The notes below the pieces were generated by a model. The model made no database searches. It saw only the letters and a program-made list of their open reading frames with translations, and was not told where the DNA came from. A program made the translations under genes and the position numbers. Positions 37,429 through 50,101 of a stretch of 64,000 nt of DNA are shown here, piece after piece. This stretch comes from Camellia lanceoleosa (taxonomy: Eukaryota > Streptophyta > Magnoliopsida > Ericales > Theaceae): NCBI GenBank assembly GCA_025200525.1, contig CM045761.1:40556190-40620189 (forward strand). Reading direction: 5' to 3'. The stretch's first letter is position 1, and each line of letters opens with the position of its first letter.

Positions 37429-38762
37429 TGTTATCCCAGATAGGCAACCCAAGAGAGGGGTGAATTGGGTTATTAAAAATTTCACAATATTAAAATTAAC
37501 ACAATATTCAGAATTTTAATAAATAAAAAATAATAATAATTATTAATATAAAAGTAAGAGAGATAGGGAGAGAAAATCAAACACTGCGATTTATAGTGGT
37601 TCGGCACGCCAGGCCTACGTCCATTCCCACCAAACTTGTAGATTTGGCACAGGACTTACTCTTATCTATTGAGTCTCACTCAACAATAAAAGCCTTACCC
37701 TTACAAAATCTCTCACAAAAATAAGAAATAATAATAAGTGGTACTTAAATCCACTTTTACAATAATTCTCTCACAAAGAGTAGATATGAAAGTGTAAGAA
37801 CAAAGGCTAGACTTAGATCTGAAAGTGAAAGAGCAGAATACAATTTGGAGCTCACAAAAAATTTTCTCTTCAAGTTCTTGATTTTTCTCCACACACAACA
37901 CTTCTATTTATACACAAAAATATACCCGTTGGACGCTCCTTACTGACGTCATGGATGACATCTATTTGTTTCAACTTGTCATCATGAGGCATCCTTTGTT
38001 TCAACTTGTCATCATGAGGCATTTTTTCTTTTTGACAAACAAAGTGGCCGAATTTGAACAAAACGCACAAACATGTAGGTTTTGACTAATATATATAGTA
38101 TATATATATAATCCTACAAAGTCCACATTATAAAGATGTAACTTTAACATTCAAATACAAACTTCAACATGTGAATTAAAATTCAATATGTTGCAATTTT
38201 GCAGCCATTTCTTTATGTATTATATCATGTATGATTTTTTTTCACATGCTAGTAATTAATGTTTCCACACACTAATATATATGATTGCTTTTGTGATGTA
38301 TGCTATTATATGCATTTATATGTTCTGATCAAATATTTGCATACACAGAAAAATCTCTTTAAATAATATTTATAATGGATCTGAAAATATATGCTCTCTT
38401 TAAAATATTGTATATGTTGTAGAGATTTTAAACTAAATATATTCTATCACTCCATATTAATTTTGTCAAAACAAGACAACTCATCAATATCAAATTTTTC
38501 AAAATAATACAGCTAATCAATCATTTTTGTCAAAATAATATAATTAATCAATTTTTAATTTGGTCAAAAAGTGAATAGTGATCAAACTCAATTTTCAAAA
38601 AGTAGATAGTAAAGTTTTCAAAAATATTTTTATTTAACAAATATATATATATATATTTTAAAAGGATAATATTTTGGATCAAATACATATGTATATTAAA
38701 AAAATCCAAATTGTTACAAATAATATTTTAGACATCATCAAAATTAAATAATATGATTAACA
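37429..38762 (-). repeat. 5' LTR of the SIRE-like element
   Basis: 1,334 bp with intact TG...CA termini. It lacks about 60 bp present in the left copy (around 37622) and has a private tandem duplication of about 33 bp containing cttgtcatcatgaggcat (37974-38021). Otherwise it is very similar to 6880-8251. Confidence 0.92.
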
Positions 38763-39074
38763 CATACAGTTCGTCCCCATTTTCACAATCCAGGCAACGT
38801 GGATGTGTTTTGATGTGATCCAGTTATGATGGGAATTTGAGCTTTTTATGCAATGCTACTTTCCGTGGTTGTTGACTCATTTGACCCACCATTCTAGATT
38901 TTGGAAGAATGTTTTTGTAAGTTAACCGTGATTGGTTCTGATCCCTCTTTTGTTTTGTATTACAGGGATGAGACATTAACACAATTTTGGATTTTGGAAC
39001 AAAGATGTAATATTATATCTACAAAAATAGTAAAGTTGGTATTTTAGATATGCAATATATATGTATGCTGCGTT
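38763..39074 (+). other. Continuation of the gypsy leader before gag
   Basis: This resumes the outer gypsy element after the SIRE-like insertion (duplication catac at 38763-38767). No open frame is evident. Two acceptor-like sites, tttgtattacag (about 38954-38965) and ttactttgtag, the latter within the first codons of the gag frame (about 39096-39106), leave open a spliced link between the upstream ORF at 6393-6848 and gag. Confidence 0.45.
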
Positions 39075-40108
39075 ATGAATGTAATACCTCATTTATTACT
39101 TTGTAGAATCGCCAATAACGATAACGGAAGTGAGACATCAGTCAGTGGCACTAAATTGATGGAAAGAATTATGGAAAGAGCAGTTACTAGCTTTTTGCAA
39201 GCCTTGCAGACCAACATCAACAATGGGATGCCAGAACGGCGAGAAAAGCCGATTACCATTAAACAATTTCAGGATCTGAAACCCACTACATTTACCGGCA
39301 GTCTAGACCCAATGGTAGCAGACGGTTGGGTTAAAGACATGGAAAAGATTTTTCACACTTTACTCTGCACCAAAAGACAGAAGGTAACGTTCGCCACTTT
39401 CACTTTCAAAGATAATGCGCAGGAATGGTGGCTTCTCACCCTAGAGAAAGAAGAAATTATAACTTGGGCAAGATTCTTGGAAATATTTTATGGAAAATAC
39501 TTCCTAGATTTGTTAAGGGAACAAAATGCGTCGTAATTCATACATCTAAATTAAGGAACCATGATAGTGGCCGAATACGAGAGCAAGTTTACACAACTCA
39601 CTCGGTTTGTGACATATGTCATCCCCACCGAAGCTCGAAAAGCAATAAAATTCGAAGCAGGATTGGACACTGAAATCAAAGATAGGCTTGAGGTTTTGAA
39701 ATTGCCAACCTATACGCGAGTGGTAGACCGAGCGTACATTGCAGAAAAATGGATTAAAACCTCGCGTTCCGGGGAACCAAGCCAAAAGAAAAGATTTTGA
39801 AAAAGAGATAACAGAAAATCCGATGTTGCGCCTCCAAGAAGGTAAATACGGGCACAACCAGTTCAGGCAATCAAGGTCCTACTAACCCCCCGAGTTGGCA
39901 CTATTCAACTTGTCCTACGTGTGGAAAGGCTCATTGGGGACAATACCATCGAGACATAGGAGCATGCTTTAAGTGCAGTCAAGTTGGCCACTTGCTGAGG
40001 GATTGTCCAAAGCTGACCAATCCTACAACCAGTTCCTCTGGCCCAGTCAGGGAACCCGCAGGACCTGGAGAAGAGATGAAGGACCAAAAACACCAAGGAA
40101 AGGTTTTC
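39075..40108 (+). pseudogene. Gag of the outer gypsy element
   Basis: The retrotransposon gag domain is readable: KQFQDLKPTTFTGSLDPM, KDMEKIFHTLLCTKRQKV and EWWLLTLEKEEIITWARF. In-frame TAA codons lie at about 39535 and 39554. The frame then continues through ARKAIKFEAGLDTEIKDRL to about 39800, and a frameshift near 39800-39840 leads to two zinc knuckles. The first (CPTCGKAHWGQYH, 39911 on) has lost one Cys to Tyr; the second is CFKCSQVGHLLRDC (39965-40006). Gag builds the particle and packages RNA. Confidence 0.9.
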
Positions 40109-40136
40109 ACCTTGGTACCTGGAAAACCAAAAGTTA

Positions 40137-41551
40137 TTGAAAACGTTATGTCAAGTATCCCTTAGGATATATATATTGTCTATGTCTTTTCCTTCTCGTA
40201 AGTCTGCTTGTAGTACTGATGTGTACAAATCATGTACAATATCCTTAAAAGGCAAAACCTTATACGTAGACTTGATTTTCTTCCGCATTGGGAACTTTGA
40301 TGTGATCTTAGGGATGGATTGGCTGGCTGCCAACCACGCATTTATTAATTATAAGGCTAAAAAGGTCTCCCTCAGGTTTCCAAACCAACCCGACCTTGTC
40401 TGTGATAGGACTGGAGTTTCCAACCCTCCCTGTATTATATCCTCCATGACTGCCCAACGACTTCTAAAAAAGGGTTGATGTAATTATGTTTGTTATGTGA
40501 TCGATACATAAAAAGAAGTGCCCACCGTTGATGCAATCCCCGTGGTTCAAGAATTTCCGGATGTCTTCCCTGAAGATCTACCTGGTACCCCGGTTGATCG
40601 GGAAATCAAATTCACCATTGAAACTCAACTTGGTACCCAACCAGTATCAAAAGCCCCTTACTACATGTCAATGACGGAATTGAAAGAACTGAAGACTTAA
40701 CTCCAAGAACTCCTGGACAAAGGTTTCATTCGACCTAGTACCTCATCCTAGGGAGCTCCAGTACTATTCGTAAAGAAAAAAGATGGCACGATGAGGTTAT
40801 GCATTGATTATTGGGAGCTAAACAAAGGCACCATCAAGAATCAGTACCCCCTGCGACGAATCGATGACTTGTTTGATCAACTACAAGGCGCCCAAGTATT
40901 CTCAAAAATTGACTTGCGTTTTGGCTATCATCAACTAAAAGTCAAAACGGAAAGCAGTTAAAGTACTGCTTTTAGAACTCGTTACAGGCACTACGAGTTC
41001 CTCGTCATGCCATTTGGCGTCACAAATGCCCCAACAGCCTTCATGGACCTCATAAACCGAGTGTTCAAACCCTATCTTGATGAGTTTGTCATTGTCTTTA
41101 TTGATGACATTCTCATATACTCCAAGTCATCGGAAAACCACGAGAAGCACTTGCGAACAGTTCTACAAATACTACGTGATCACAAACTTTATGCTAAGTT
41201 AAAGAAATGCGAATTATGGATCACTAGTGTACACATCCTCGGTCACGTCATTAACAAAGATGGCATCTCGGTTGACCCTCAAAAAGTCACAGCAATCATA
41301 GATTGGCCACGACCTACTAATGTGTCAGAAATTTGAAGTTTCTTGGGTCTAGCTGGCTATTATTGACGTTTCATGCAAGATTGTTTGAAAATAGCATCAC
41401 ATTTGACCCAGCTAACTCAGAAGAACATACCCTTTGAATGGACTAGCAAATAGGAGCGTTGCTTCCAATAATTAAAAAGTCGACTTGTGTCAATTCCTAT
41501 ACTAGCACTCCCTATAGGAGCAGGTGGATTCGTAAATTATAGTAATGCCTC
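40137..41551 (+). pseudogene. Outer gypsy pol, part 1: protease end, reverse transcriptase, start of RNase H
   Basis: Protease C-terminal motif NFDVILGMDWLAANHA, then reverse transcriptase with [45 protein letters not shown] and the catalytic [10 protein letters not shown]. All of this lies in one frame, interrupted by stops at about 40698, 40749, 40959, 41334, 41364, 41451 and 41469. Several of these stops occupy places where the family has Gln, Trp or Arg. The frame is cut at 41551 by Ogre-like LTR copy 3 and resumes in register at 46887. Confidence 0.92.
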
Positions 41552-44500
41552 TGTAACAAGCCCGCGGAGGACCTCACTACAGTTCGGACTCGATTTTGTT
41601 GCGGTTCCAAATCTCGAACCAAAGAGTCCAAATCCGGCAAATCGTTTTGAAGAAAAAACAGATTTTTTTGAAAGAAGTGCCAAACATGGACTGCTTTGCC
41701 AGATAACAGAGTCGCCACCTAAATATTTTTTAAAATGGGAAATTTAGGAAACCCTAACTCGACGCCAAAAGCCACGTGTCCGTCATCACCAAAGTTGGCT
41801 CGGGAACTTGGGTACGATTAGGGAAGGTCACATCGTGAGCACCCCCTCTCGCCCGGTCAAAGACCGGCCTCTACTAACCATGATATCTGTTTTTGAAAAC
41901 ATTGTGAGTTCTTATTCTGGTTATTAGCCTAGGTTACTACGTGATGCTCGCACAAACAAGTATAGACTGGGCCGTCTGAATTGGAACAAAACATTTCATG
42001 TTTGTTTGTTTGAAAATGATGTGATGGTCTTGCAGCAAAGCTAAAATCTTGGATTTGCCACCCTCGGGTGGGCTTAGAAAACAGTGATGTTGCCACTATC
42101 TAGTGGGCTTAAAACAAGCATTTGATGAATTGTTCCAATTCAGATAACTCAACCTCCACCCACAAGCATTCAAGGCAGTTATATCACATAAGCACATAGC
42201 CTCATGGTAAGCATGCTATTCATGGCAACACTCACACGCATGCAAGGATGCTAAAGCATAAAACTTACCGAGTACTCCAAGCCAAAACAGAAGCTGATTA
42301 GAAATCATGCATGATCCTAAGTATACAGAATTGCCTAATGCAACACATGCAAAAATGCAACTATAGCAGGCTCGGCTATTCTAAACATGGCATATGAAAT
42401 GCTACAGTTATCAAGTATTCAATTTAGAATTGAGATACAGATGCAGTTTGTATGGTGCGCCGAGCCCGGTGCATGCAAAACAGATGAATGATGCAAACAT
42501 GCTGTCATACTCTATGCTAATTGAAATATGCCCTATATCTAACCATCGTAAGCGGGTAAATAAAAGGGAGAAAGAAGTGGGGGTTGGAAGACATGCATCA
42601 CACTCACCCACACTTATTACAATTATGCCCTCGCGCAGAGGGTCCGAATAAATATACAGTCCCAATGGTACAGTCCGAATAAATGTACAAATTCCTAATT
42701 AATTATCAAATTAAACTAGGGAAAGCAATAAAATGGCATGCAAGCCAGGGACTGCCTCGCTTCTGTTGAATGATGTATGTTTGGGCTGCCTGGTGCGGAA
42801 ATCCACGACGGTGCCCCGATTAGCCTCTGTTTGCATTTTTCTTGAAATGCGTGCCGAGTTTCGAAAGGTTGCTGATTCTTCATTTTGCTGTAACAGAGAG
42901 CAGGAAAGGGGCATAGCAATGTATTTCACAAATATATGCATGCCTCGATCCTCGTGCCACCAATCACGCATCTCGATGCATGATGGCCGAGGAGCCGAAT
43001 TGCACAACTCAATATAGGATGAATACAGATGAATGCTACAACAAAACCTAACTCCATCATGGGTATCCGGAGTGTCGGTGACTTGGGAATTAAGACCCGT
43101 TCCGTCACTCGGAGTACGAAACGTGTCTCGTTTCCCGTGCCCGGGCTAACTCTTATCCCAAACACGATGCAATATGCATGGTATGCATGAAATGCAACTA
43201 ACATATATCCTAGCATGCACAATGCTATGCAAATGAGATGTCTCGAAACGCGTGCCCACGGGCACGCAAACCGAGATGATAGCATAAAAACATGGAATGA
43301 CATGAAAAATGATGTACAATGGGACTAAAATGAGATATCTCGAAATGCGTGCCCACAGGCACGCAAACCGAGGCGATGACATACGGGCATGAAATGGCAC
43401 ACAGAATGCAAATTGGACTTACACTAACATGAGAGAGCCTCAGCCGCACTCACATAAGAGGCCGTCAGATAAAAAAAGAGGTGCCTCGAAATGCGTGCTT
43501 GCACGCATAAACCGAGGTATGGAATGGAAATCGGATAAAACCGAAGTGCCTCGAAATGCGTGCCCATAGGCACGCAAGCCGAGGCGATGATGTGACATGC
43601 GAATTGAATAAAACCGAAGTGTCTTGAAATGCGTGCCCACAGGCACGCAAACCGAGGCGATGGTGAAATGGAAATCGAATAAAACCGAAGTGTCTCAAAA
43701 TGCGTGCCCACAAGCACGCAAACCGAGGCGATGATGTGAGATGCAAATCGGATAAAACCGAAGTGCCTCGAAATGCGTGCCCACAGGCACTCAAACCGAG
43801 GCGATGATGAAATGGAAATCGGATAAAACCGAAATGTCTCGAAATGCGTGCCCACAGGCACGCAAACCGAGGAATGTATGAAATGGCATACGGAATGCAA
43901 AGATGGGCTTACGCCAACATGAGAGAGCCTCAGCCGCACTCACATAGGCTGCCAATGAATGAAAACGGAGTGCCTCGAAGTGCGTGCCCACGGGCACGCA
44001 AACCGAGGCAATGCACTGAGGCATGAAATGACATGGAAAATGATATGCAAGCATGCCAACCAAATTTCAGCAGCTAAATGAAGGGGAAAACAGCCCCGAA
44101 ATGGTACGAAACGGCGATCAATGCATGAAATCATCCCGAAATGTGATTTTACGTATCCGAAATGGCCTACGGCTATGCTAAACATGCAAGATTGGTACAT
44201 GAAAGCAAAAACAGTAGCAAGGCAGCCCCAAAAATAGCATCTTCTTAGTACAAAACAAGGCCAAATTGTGAGCATAGATATGGCAATAATGGCATGCAAA
44301 AATACGGGAAAAGAGGGGAATTACAAAGCAAGTGGTATTTAGAGTGCTCAAACCCAAAAAATCAGTTCTACAAAACTAAAGAGGGACCAAAAATATGTAC
44401 ATTTACAATAGATGACAGCCTCCAATTCAGTGTGTAGATATACTAAATATAGCATGCAAAATTTGGGCCAAAAGAGGGCTATAAAGAGAGGTATCATAAG

Positions 44501-46881
44501 CAATGACCAAACAACTTAAGTCCTTTAATAAAAATTTAAGAATGGACCAAAACAAGACATTTTCTAAGCCTGATGAAGACTGAAATCCGAAGCTAAGCAA
44601 GCCTATCAAAGCATGCAATTTTACGGAAAATATGGAGGATTACAAAACAAGTACCAAAACCAATCATCAAATGGCCTAAGACCCTTAACAAAGCATGAAG
44701 AAAGGACCAAAATAAGGCACTCTCTAGGCCTGATGAAGGCTGAAATCCGAAGCATGGTGAGCTTAAAAAAGCATGCAAAATGGGAGTGGAACAAGAATTC
44801 AAAGCAAGTGATATGTAGAGCAAGAAACCCAGGTTGAGCCCTTCTTCAATGTTGAAGAGGGGCTCAAAATAAGCACAATATCAGTATGTTTCATGCTCCA
44901 ACTCAGATTACAAATAGGCCAAAACAATCATGCAATTTTACGGTAAAATGGAAGAATTTCAAAGGAAGTGCATGATAGAGAAGCCAAACATGATGGAGCC
45001 CTTATTCAATGTTGAAGAGGGGCTCAATATAAGCCCACTAACAGTTTACATCAGTCTCGAAATCAGATTACCCATAAGGCAAATAAAGCATGCAAAACAA
45101 TGGCCTAAAGAGTGATATTGAAGGAAGTATATTATGGAGGCACCAAATGAGGTTGAGCCCTTCTACAAAGTTGTAGAGGGGCTCAAAATAAACCCAAAAC
45201 CAGTAGGGGTCGGAGCCCAAAAACTGAAAGCAAATAGGGTAAAGAATTGATGGAAAATTATGCTAGAAAAAAAGGAATTGAGGCTTACCCTTGAAGACAA
45301 GTCTTTTGCCTCTTCTTGCCTTGATGAAAGTTGCTTCTAAGCCTCTGAAGAACACTCCCTTGTTGCTGGAATGGAGGTGGTGATGGTGGAACTTAAGGTT
45401 GATGAAGGGATTAGCTAGGAAGCTTGAAGGTTTTGAGTTTTTGGCTATGAAAATGGAGGTTAGGGAAGATGAAGCCTTGAGAGAAAATGTTCCAACCCTA
45501 GCAAAGGAGCTGCCCAACCCTTTAAGTAAGCAAGAAAAGGTGTAAAAGGGGAGGGAAAAGCACCCAAGCTTTCCCTCCCAAAATATCCCCCGGATGCCCG
45601 GGATATTTTGAAAAATATCCGGACAGCTGGAAAGGGCTGGAAAGCAGAAAGCTGGCCGGCCAGGTAACTTTCTGGGAGGTGGCCGGCCGGCCACCCCACC
45701 TGGTCGGCCAGCCACTCACCCTGGCCGGCCGGCCATGGACCAAAAATGAAGGGCAAAAATTCTGGCCGACCACCATGCAATGGTGTCCTCCCATGTGTGT
45801 AGAATAAGGCCCCAAGGTCGGAAATTGGCAACACTGAAGCAGGAGCCACAACATAGAGCTTGAAGGAGGGGCTCAAAAATGAAATCCACAATTTCGCCGA
45901 CCACCAACTTTAGGGTCCTCTTAGATGTGTGAAACAAGGTTCTAAGGTCGGAAATTGGCAACACCGGCAGAGCCACAACATAGGACTTGAAGGAGAGGCT
46001 CAAAAATGAAATCCACAATTCTTTGGCGACCAAGAGTTTTAGGGTCCTCCCATGTCCCCTAATCACAGATATGTAGCTTTGGTTGGAAGAAAATATCCCC
46101 AGGGTATTCAACATTGGCCCGGAAGTGAGCAAAACGGGCGCTGGAGGAGCGAAACTGGTTATCTGGGATAATTGCTGCCCACCCCCAGTGATCTTCCTGG
46201 TGTTGAAACAGAGGTACCTGCCAAATTTGAACAAAAACTAATGAGAAATGAATGCTCGGGGCCAAAACCGGGCAATTTGGGATCCCAAAAATGGGCTGCA
46301 GGTGCCGGAAGTGGTGTTTAGCAGCGAAGTGGGTATCTGCGACCCCAGTGTCCCTCGGAATGACAAAACAGAGGTTCCTGCCAAAAATCAGAGAAAACCG
46401 ATGCAAAATGAATGCTCGGGGCCCAAATCACGCAATTCGGGGTCCCGAAACCTACCGCAGTAATCAAAGTGGCATTCGCCACGGTGGGCATCGAGGCCCC
46501 AGTGTCCTTAAAATGATAAACCTGAGGCACTAGCCGAGAACCGGAGAAAGGGGAGATGGTTGGGCGCCCGAACCGAGAACCACGGCTTTGTGGCTCAAAA
46601 CCGAGCCGAGAAATGGGCAAAAGGGCCTGCGGCCACGAAATGTAGCACACGGCCACCGGGAGATAGTCTACAGGACCACTCCCTTCCCGCGGGAAAGAAA
46701 ACAGAGAAAACCGAGCCTGGTTCGCAAACCGAGACAAGGCACAAAAGAGAGTTCGGAAGTCCGGAGGCAAGGCGTACGGCCGCGACTCTGAGACCTCTGA
46801 ACGAGCACAACATGCAACATCACCGAGCGCTCAATCGGTGACGTCTGAGTCTTAAGGTCGGTCAAAAATGGGGTGTCTACA
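41552..46881 (+). mobile_element. Tat/Ogre-like long solo LTR (copy 3)
   Basis: 5,330 bp between exact gcctc copies (41547-41551 and 46882-46886), TGTAACAAGCCC...GGTGTCTACA. It is colinear with 15147-19981, and its first few hundred bases are nearly identical to that copy. It carries an enlarged hairpin array (43229-44010). In the 3' kilobase a block around 46240-46460 is repeated (atgaatgctcggggcc occurs at 46247 and 46409). No gag or pol is present. It splits the gypsy RNase H. Confidence 0.82.
43229..44010 (+). repeat. Hairpin-unit array in Ogre-like LTR copy 3
   Basis: Nine variants of the palindromic unit (cctcg, aaatgcgtgc, ccaca, ggcacgc, aaac, cgagg) occur near 43231, 43336, 43483, 43548, 43619, 43690, 43763, 43833 and 43970. 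From 43540 to 43870 they lie about 70 bp apart as a recent tandem amplification whose spacers contain ggataaaaccgaagtg. One unit (43483) has lost its central part. Confidence 0.88.
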
Positions 46882-48714
46882 GCCTCATACAATGGTTTGG
46901 GTTGTGTTCTTATGCAAAATGAAAAAGTCATTACTTATGCCTCATGCCAACTAAAAACTCATGAGAAAAACTACTCAACCCATGATCTTGAATTGGCCGC
47001 AGTGATTTTCGTCCTCAAAATTTGGCGTCATTATCTCTACGGTGCAACCTGTGAGATTTACACTGATCACAAGAGTTTTAAATATCTGTTTATACAGAAA
47101 GAATTGAATATGAGGCAATGACGGTAGCTAGAATTTATGAAAGACTATGATGTAGAGATTCATTACCATCCAAGCAAAGTTAACGTGGTGGCAGACACAC
47201 TGAGCCAAAAGACGACTAGAAGTTTGGCATGTACTCTCATTTCCCGCAAGATCAATGGACTGCTCGCCAACATAACCGTGGAACCTACATTGGTTGAAGA
47301 AATTAAAGCACGCCAATGTGAAGATAAACTTTTGAAAAAAAAGTACGAGGAGCAAAGGACGCCTGATCCTAATTTCACTATAAACAATGGGATACTAAAA
47401 TTTCGAAATCGAATTTGCGTACCTGACATTCCAGAACTCAAGAAGAAAATATTAGTGGAAGCTCATAGCTAGAGGTTTGCAGTTCACCCTGGTAACACAA
47501 AGATGTACCATGATCTGAAGAAACATTACTGGTGGACAGGAATGAAAAGAGACATAGCAAGACATATCTCAAAATGTCTACATTGTTAGCGTGTTAAAGT
47601 AAAACATTAGAGACCTGTAAGAATACTGCAATCACTCCCTATTCCTGAATGCAAATGGGAGCACATTACTATGGACTTCATGGTCGGGCTACCACAGTCA
47701 TTTTCGAAGAATGATGCAATATGGGTTATAGTAGACCGATTGACGAAGTTGGCGTATTTTCTGCCAATCAAAATCATGTACTCTCTTAATAAGTTTGCCA
47801 TCTTATACATCAAGGAAATTATTCGTTTGCATGGTACCCCAGTTTCAATTGTGTCTGACCGAGATCCCTGCTTTGTGTTTCATTTCTGGAACAAATCGTA
47901 GGAGGCTTTGGGGACTACACTGAAGTTTAGCACTGCTTATCACCCGCAAACTGATAGGCAATCCGAAAGAACAATCCAGACGTTGGAAGACATGTTACAT
48001 GTATTCGTGTTAGACCTTAAAGGTAACTAGGATGAACACCTACCTTTAGTGAAATTCTACTATAACAACAGCTATCAAGCAAGCATTGAAATGGCACCAT
48101 ACGAAACTTTGTATGGAATGAGATGTCGATCACCTCTATGCTGGACGAAAGTCGGGGACAGGAAACTGTTAGGCCCTGAGATCGTGCAAATCACAAGTGA
48201 TAAAATCCAACTTATCTAGCAGCGAATTCGCATTGGCCAGAGCCGCCAGAAAAGTTATGCAGATACACGGAGACGGGACTTGGAATTTCAAGTAGGGGAT
48301 CATGTGTTCCTCAAGATCTCACTAACAAGAGGAGTTATCTGATTTGGAAAGCAAGGAAAGTTAAACACACGTTACATTGGGCCATTTGAGATACTAGAAA
48401 GGATTGGTCATGTAGTATATTGCCTTGCACTACCGCTTGAACCGTCTAACGTTCACAACGTGTTTCACGTTTCGATGCTTCGACGGTACCTTCGAGATCC
48501 AGAACATGTCGTCGACTATGAGAACTTGGAAGTCCAAGAGGACCTCTCTTATGAAGAGCAACCAGTGTAGATTCTCAATTATCGTGATCAAGTTCTTAGA
48601 AACAAGACTATACCTCTGGTAAAAGTCTTATGACGAAATTATCGTCTCAAAGAAGTTACGTGGGAAATGGAAAGTTAAATGCGAGCCAAATATCCACATC
48701 TCTTCGAGAATTAA
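46882..48714 (+). pseudogene. Outer gypsy pol, part 2: RNase H and integrase
   Basis: Starts in register with part 1 ([12 protein letters not shown] across the duplication). RNase H has [20 protein letters not shown] and [11 protein letters not shown]. The integrase zinc finger spans HPGNTKMYHDLKKHYWW to KCLHC; the core has MDFMVGLP, VSDRDPCF and SERTIQTLEDM as the D, D, E blocks. The C-terminus has GPFEILERIGHVVYCLALP and YPHLFEN. The frame never shifts up to the stop at 48712-48714, but about a dozen in-frame stops occur, mostly where the family has Gln, Arg or Trp. It is inactive. Confidence 0.92.
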
Positions 48715-48746
48715 GGTATGTCAAGTTTGGGGACAAACTTCTATTT

Positions 48747-48759
48747 AGGAAGGAAGAAA
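48747..48759 (+). other. Polypurine tract of the outer gypsy element
   Basis: aggaaggaagaaa directly precedes the 3' LTR, after the ttggggacaaactt phrase that is common at this place in plant gypsy elements. Confidence 0.85.
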
Positions 48760-50096
48760 TGTGACACTCTGAATGCTTAATTAAATACCACATAAATAAT
48801 TATAGCCATATATAATTATAGTTGTATGTAATAATATATTATTAAAAATAACAATAATAATAAAATAAATATATGGAACAAGAATAATAATGATAATAAT
48901 AGTAGGAAATAGTAATACTAATAATAAGCATACTAAATATGATAAGGCCAAAAGCAATTAATTAGCAATTGCTTAAGTGGATTTGTAAATTGCGCCACCT
49001 ATGCCATCTAGCTATTAGGGGGAGTGAGTCACCAATTTGAGGAATCATGACTGGGTGATTCTATCACCTAGGGGCTTGTGTATGTAAGAGGGTGGGGGAT
49101 TGCGAATTGAGTAAAGGAATGAGGGGTAAAGAAGAAGAAAAAAAAAAAAAGAGAGAGAGATAGAAAAGAGAAAGAAAATAGTCTTGAGAAGCCAACATAA
49201 ATAGGAGGGAAATAATAAGAATTAATATTAAGGTGAGTTATATTATACCTTGAGTCACCATAATATATTTTATGTATGTTTTGAGTTACCATATTTTATT
49301 TTACGTAAATTGGGTTTTATAAATTATATTACTATTTTAATTACGTTGATTATTTTTCGAACTCTATTTGCTCAAATTGAAACCCATGGATATGTTTTAA
49401 TAATTATTCAACAATGATTTTATAAACAATTATGTTTTGTAAGTACCACCATAGGAGTCCTATGCCTTGGGGGACTTAAATCACCATTGGCTTCTGTTTG
49501 GCTACTTTATGGTCATTTGTTTGTCATGGATCCATTGACTTCTGTTATGATTGTCACTCATGTGACCTCTGTTCTGTTCTGTTCTGTACTGTAGTTATGG
49601 TTATTTATTTACATAATTTATGTATTTCAGTTTCTGCCACTTAACTAATTTGTTTATTTAAATTAAGTTATGTAAATGTTTTAGCTTAACTAACTATCCA
49701 TGGTTGTTTTGTATATTCTTGGCGTAATATTTCTCACTCTGCTGTGTGCTTATAACTGTTACCCTTTCAAATGACGAGATGTAAGGAAGACTTGTAAGCT
49801 CATATAGTGGAACCTAAACAAGAATTGATACTAATCCGCTATTTTGTTTTTTTTTCCTTTTCTTCCTTTTATTTTTTTTACTGAAGACCGGCCACTGCAT
49901 AATAAAAAAAATAAAAATAAAAGCCTTATAGATGTACTTTCTTTTATCAAAATAGTCAAATGAAGTAAATTTTATGTTTAATTATTTTCTTACTTCCATT
50001 TTGCCTTTGCCTACGCCATTTGATTTATTAAGCTTAGAATTAATTAATTAGTAAGTTGCGATTCCAACCCTAATCCTCTGGGGTTGAGTTGTGACA
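48760..50096 (+). repeat. 3' LTR of the outer gypsy element
   Basis: 1,337 bp, TGTGACACTCTG...GTGACA, colinear with 4820-6177. The TATA-like site is changed to TATGTAAG (about 49079-49086). A poly-A run extends to about 49152. Confidence 0.92.
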
Positions 50097-50101
50097 GGCC
50101 A

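Larger units (their letters stand above)
6880..38762 (-). mobile_element. SIRE/Maximus-like Ty1-copia retrotransposon, hosting nested insertions
   Basis: The right LTR (37429-38762) is the 5' LTR and the left LTR (6880-8251) is the 3' LTR. The target duplication catac is exact at 6875-6879 and 38763-38767. The primer binding site (37415-37426) and polypurine tract (8252-8265) agree with minus orientation. The protein order protease, integrase, RT, RNase H is that of Ty1-copia. A long gag with a coiled-coil tail and two zinc knuckles, and a roughly 2 kb region between RNase H and the 3' LTR, fit the SIRE lineage. It hosts a solo LTR at 8486-10922 and the Ogre-like LTR at 11281-31235. It is inactive: it has frameshifts, stops and an internal deletion in pol. 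Confidence 0.92.
4820..50096 (+). mobile_element. Outer Ty3-gypsy retrotransposon (chromovirus-like), hosting nested insertions
   Basis: It has two LTRs (4820-6177 and 48760-50096), each starting TGTGACA and ending GTGACA, and an exact 5-bp duplication ggcca at 4815-4819 and 50097-50101. A primer binding site matching initiator tRNA-Met follows the left LTR and a polypurine tract precedes the right one. The internal order is leader ORF, gag, protease, reverse transcriptase, RNase H, integrase, which is the Ty3-gypsy order. The element is about 45 kb long now; removing the SIRE-like insertion (6880-38762) and the Ogre-like LTR (41552-46881) leaves about 8 kb. The integrase C-terminus resembles the Tekay/Del group, but a chromodomain could not be confirmed by eye. 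It is inactive. Confidence 0.93.

Noticed and set aside
43540..43870. Regularly spaced palindromic repeats resembling a CRISPR array
   Set aside because: The spacers are near-identical to each other, the sequence is plant nuclear DNA inside an LTR, and no cas genes are present. It is a tandem repeat.
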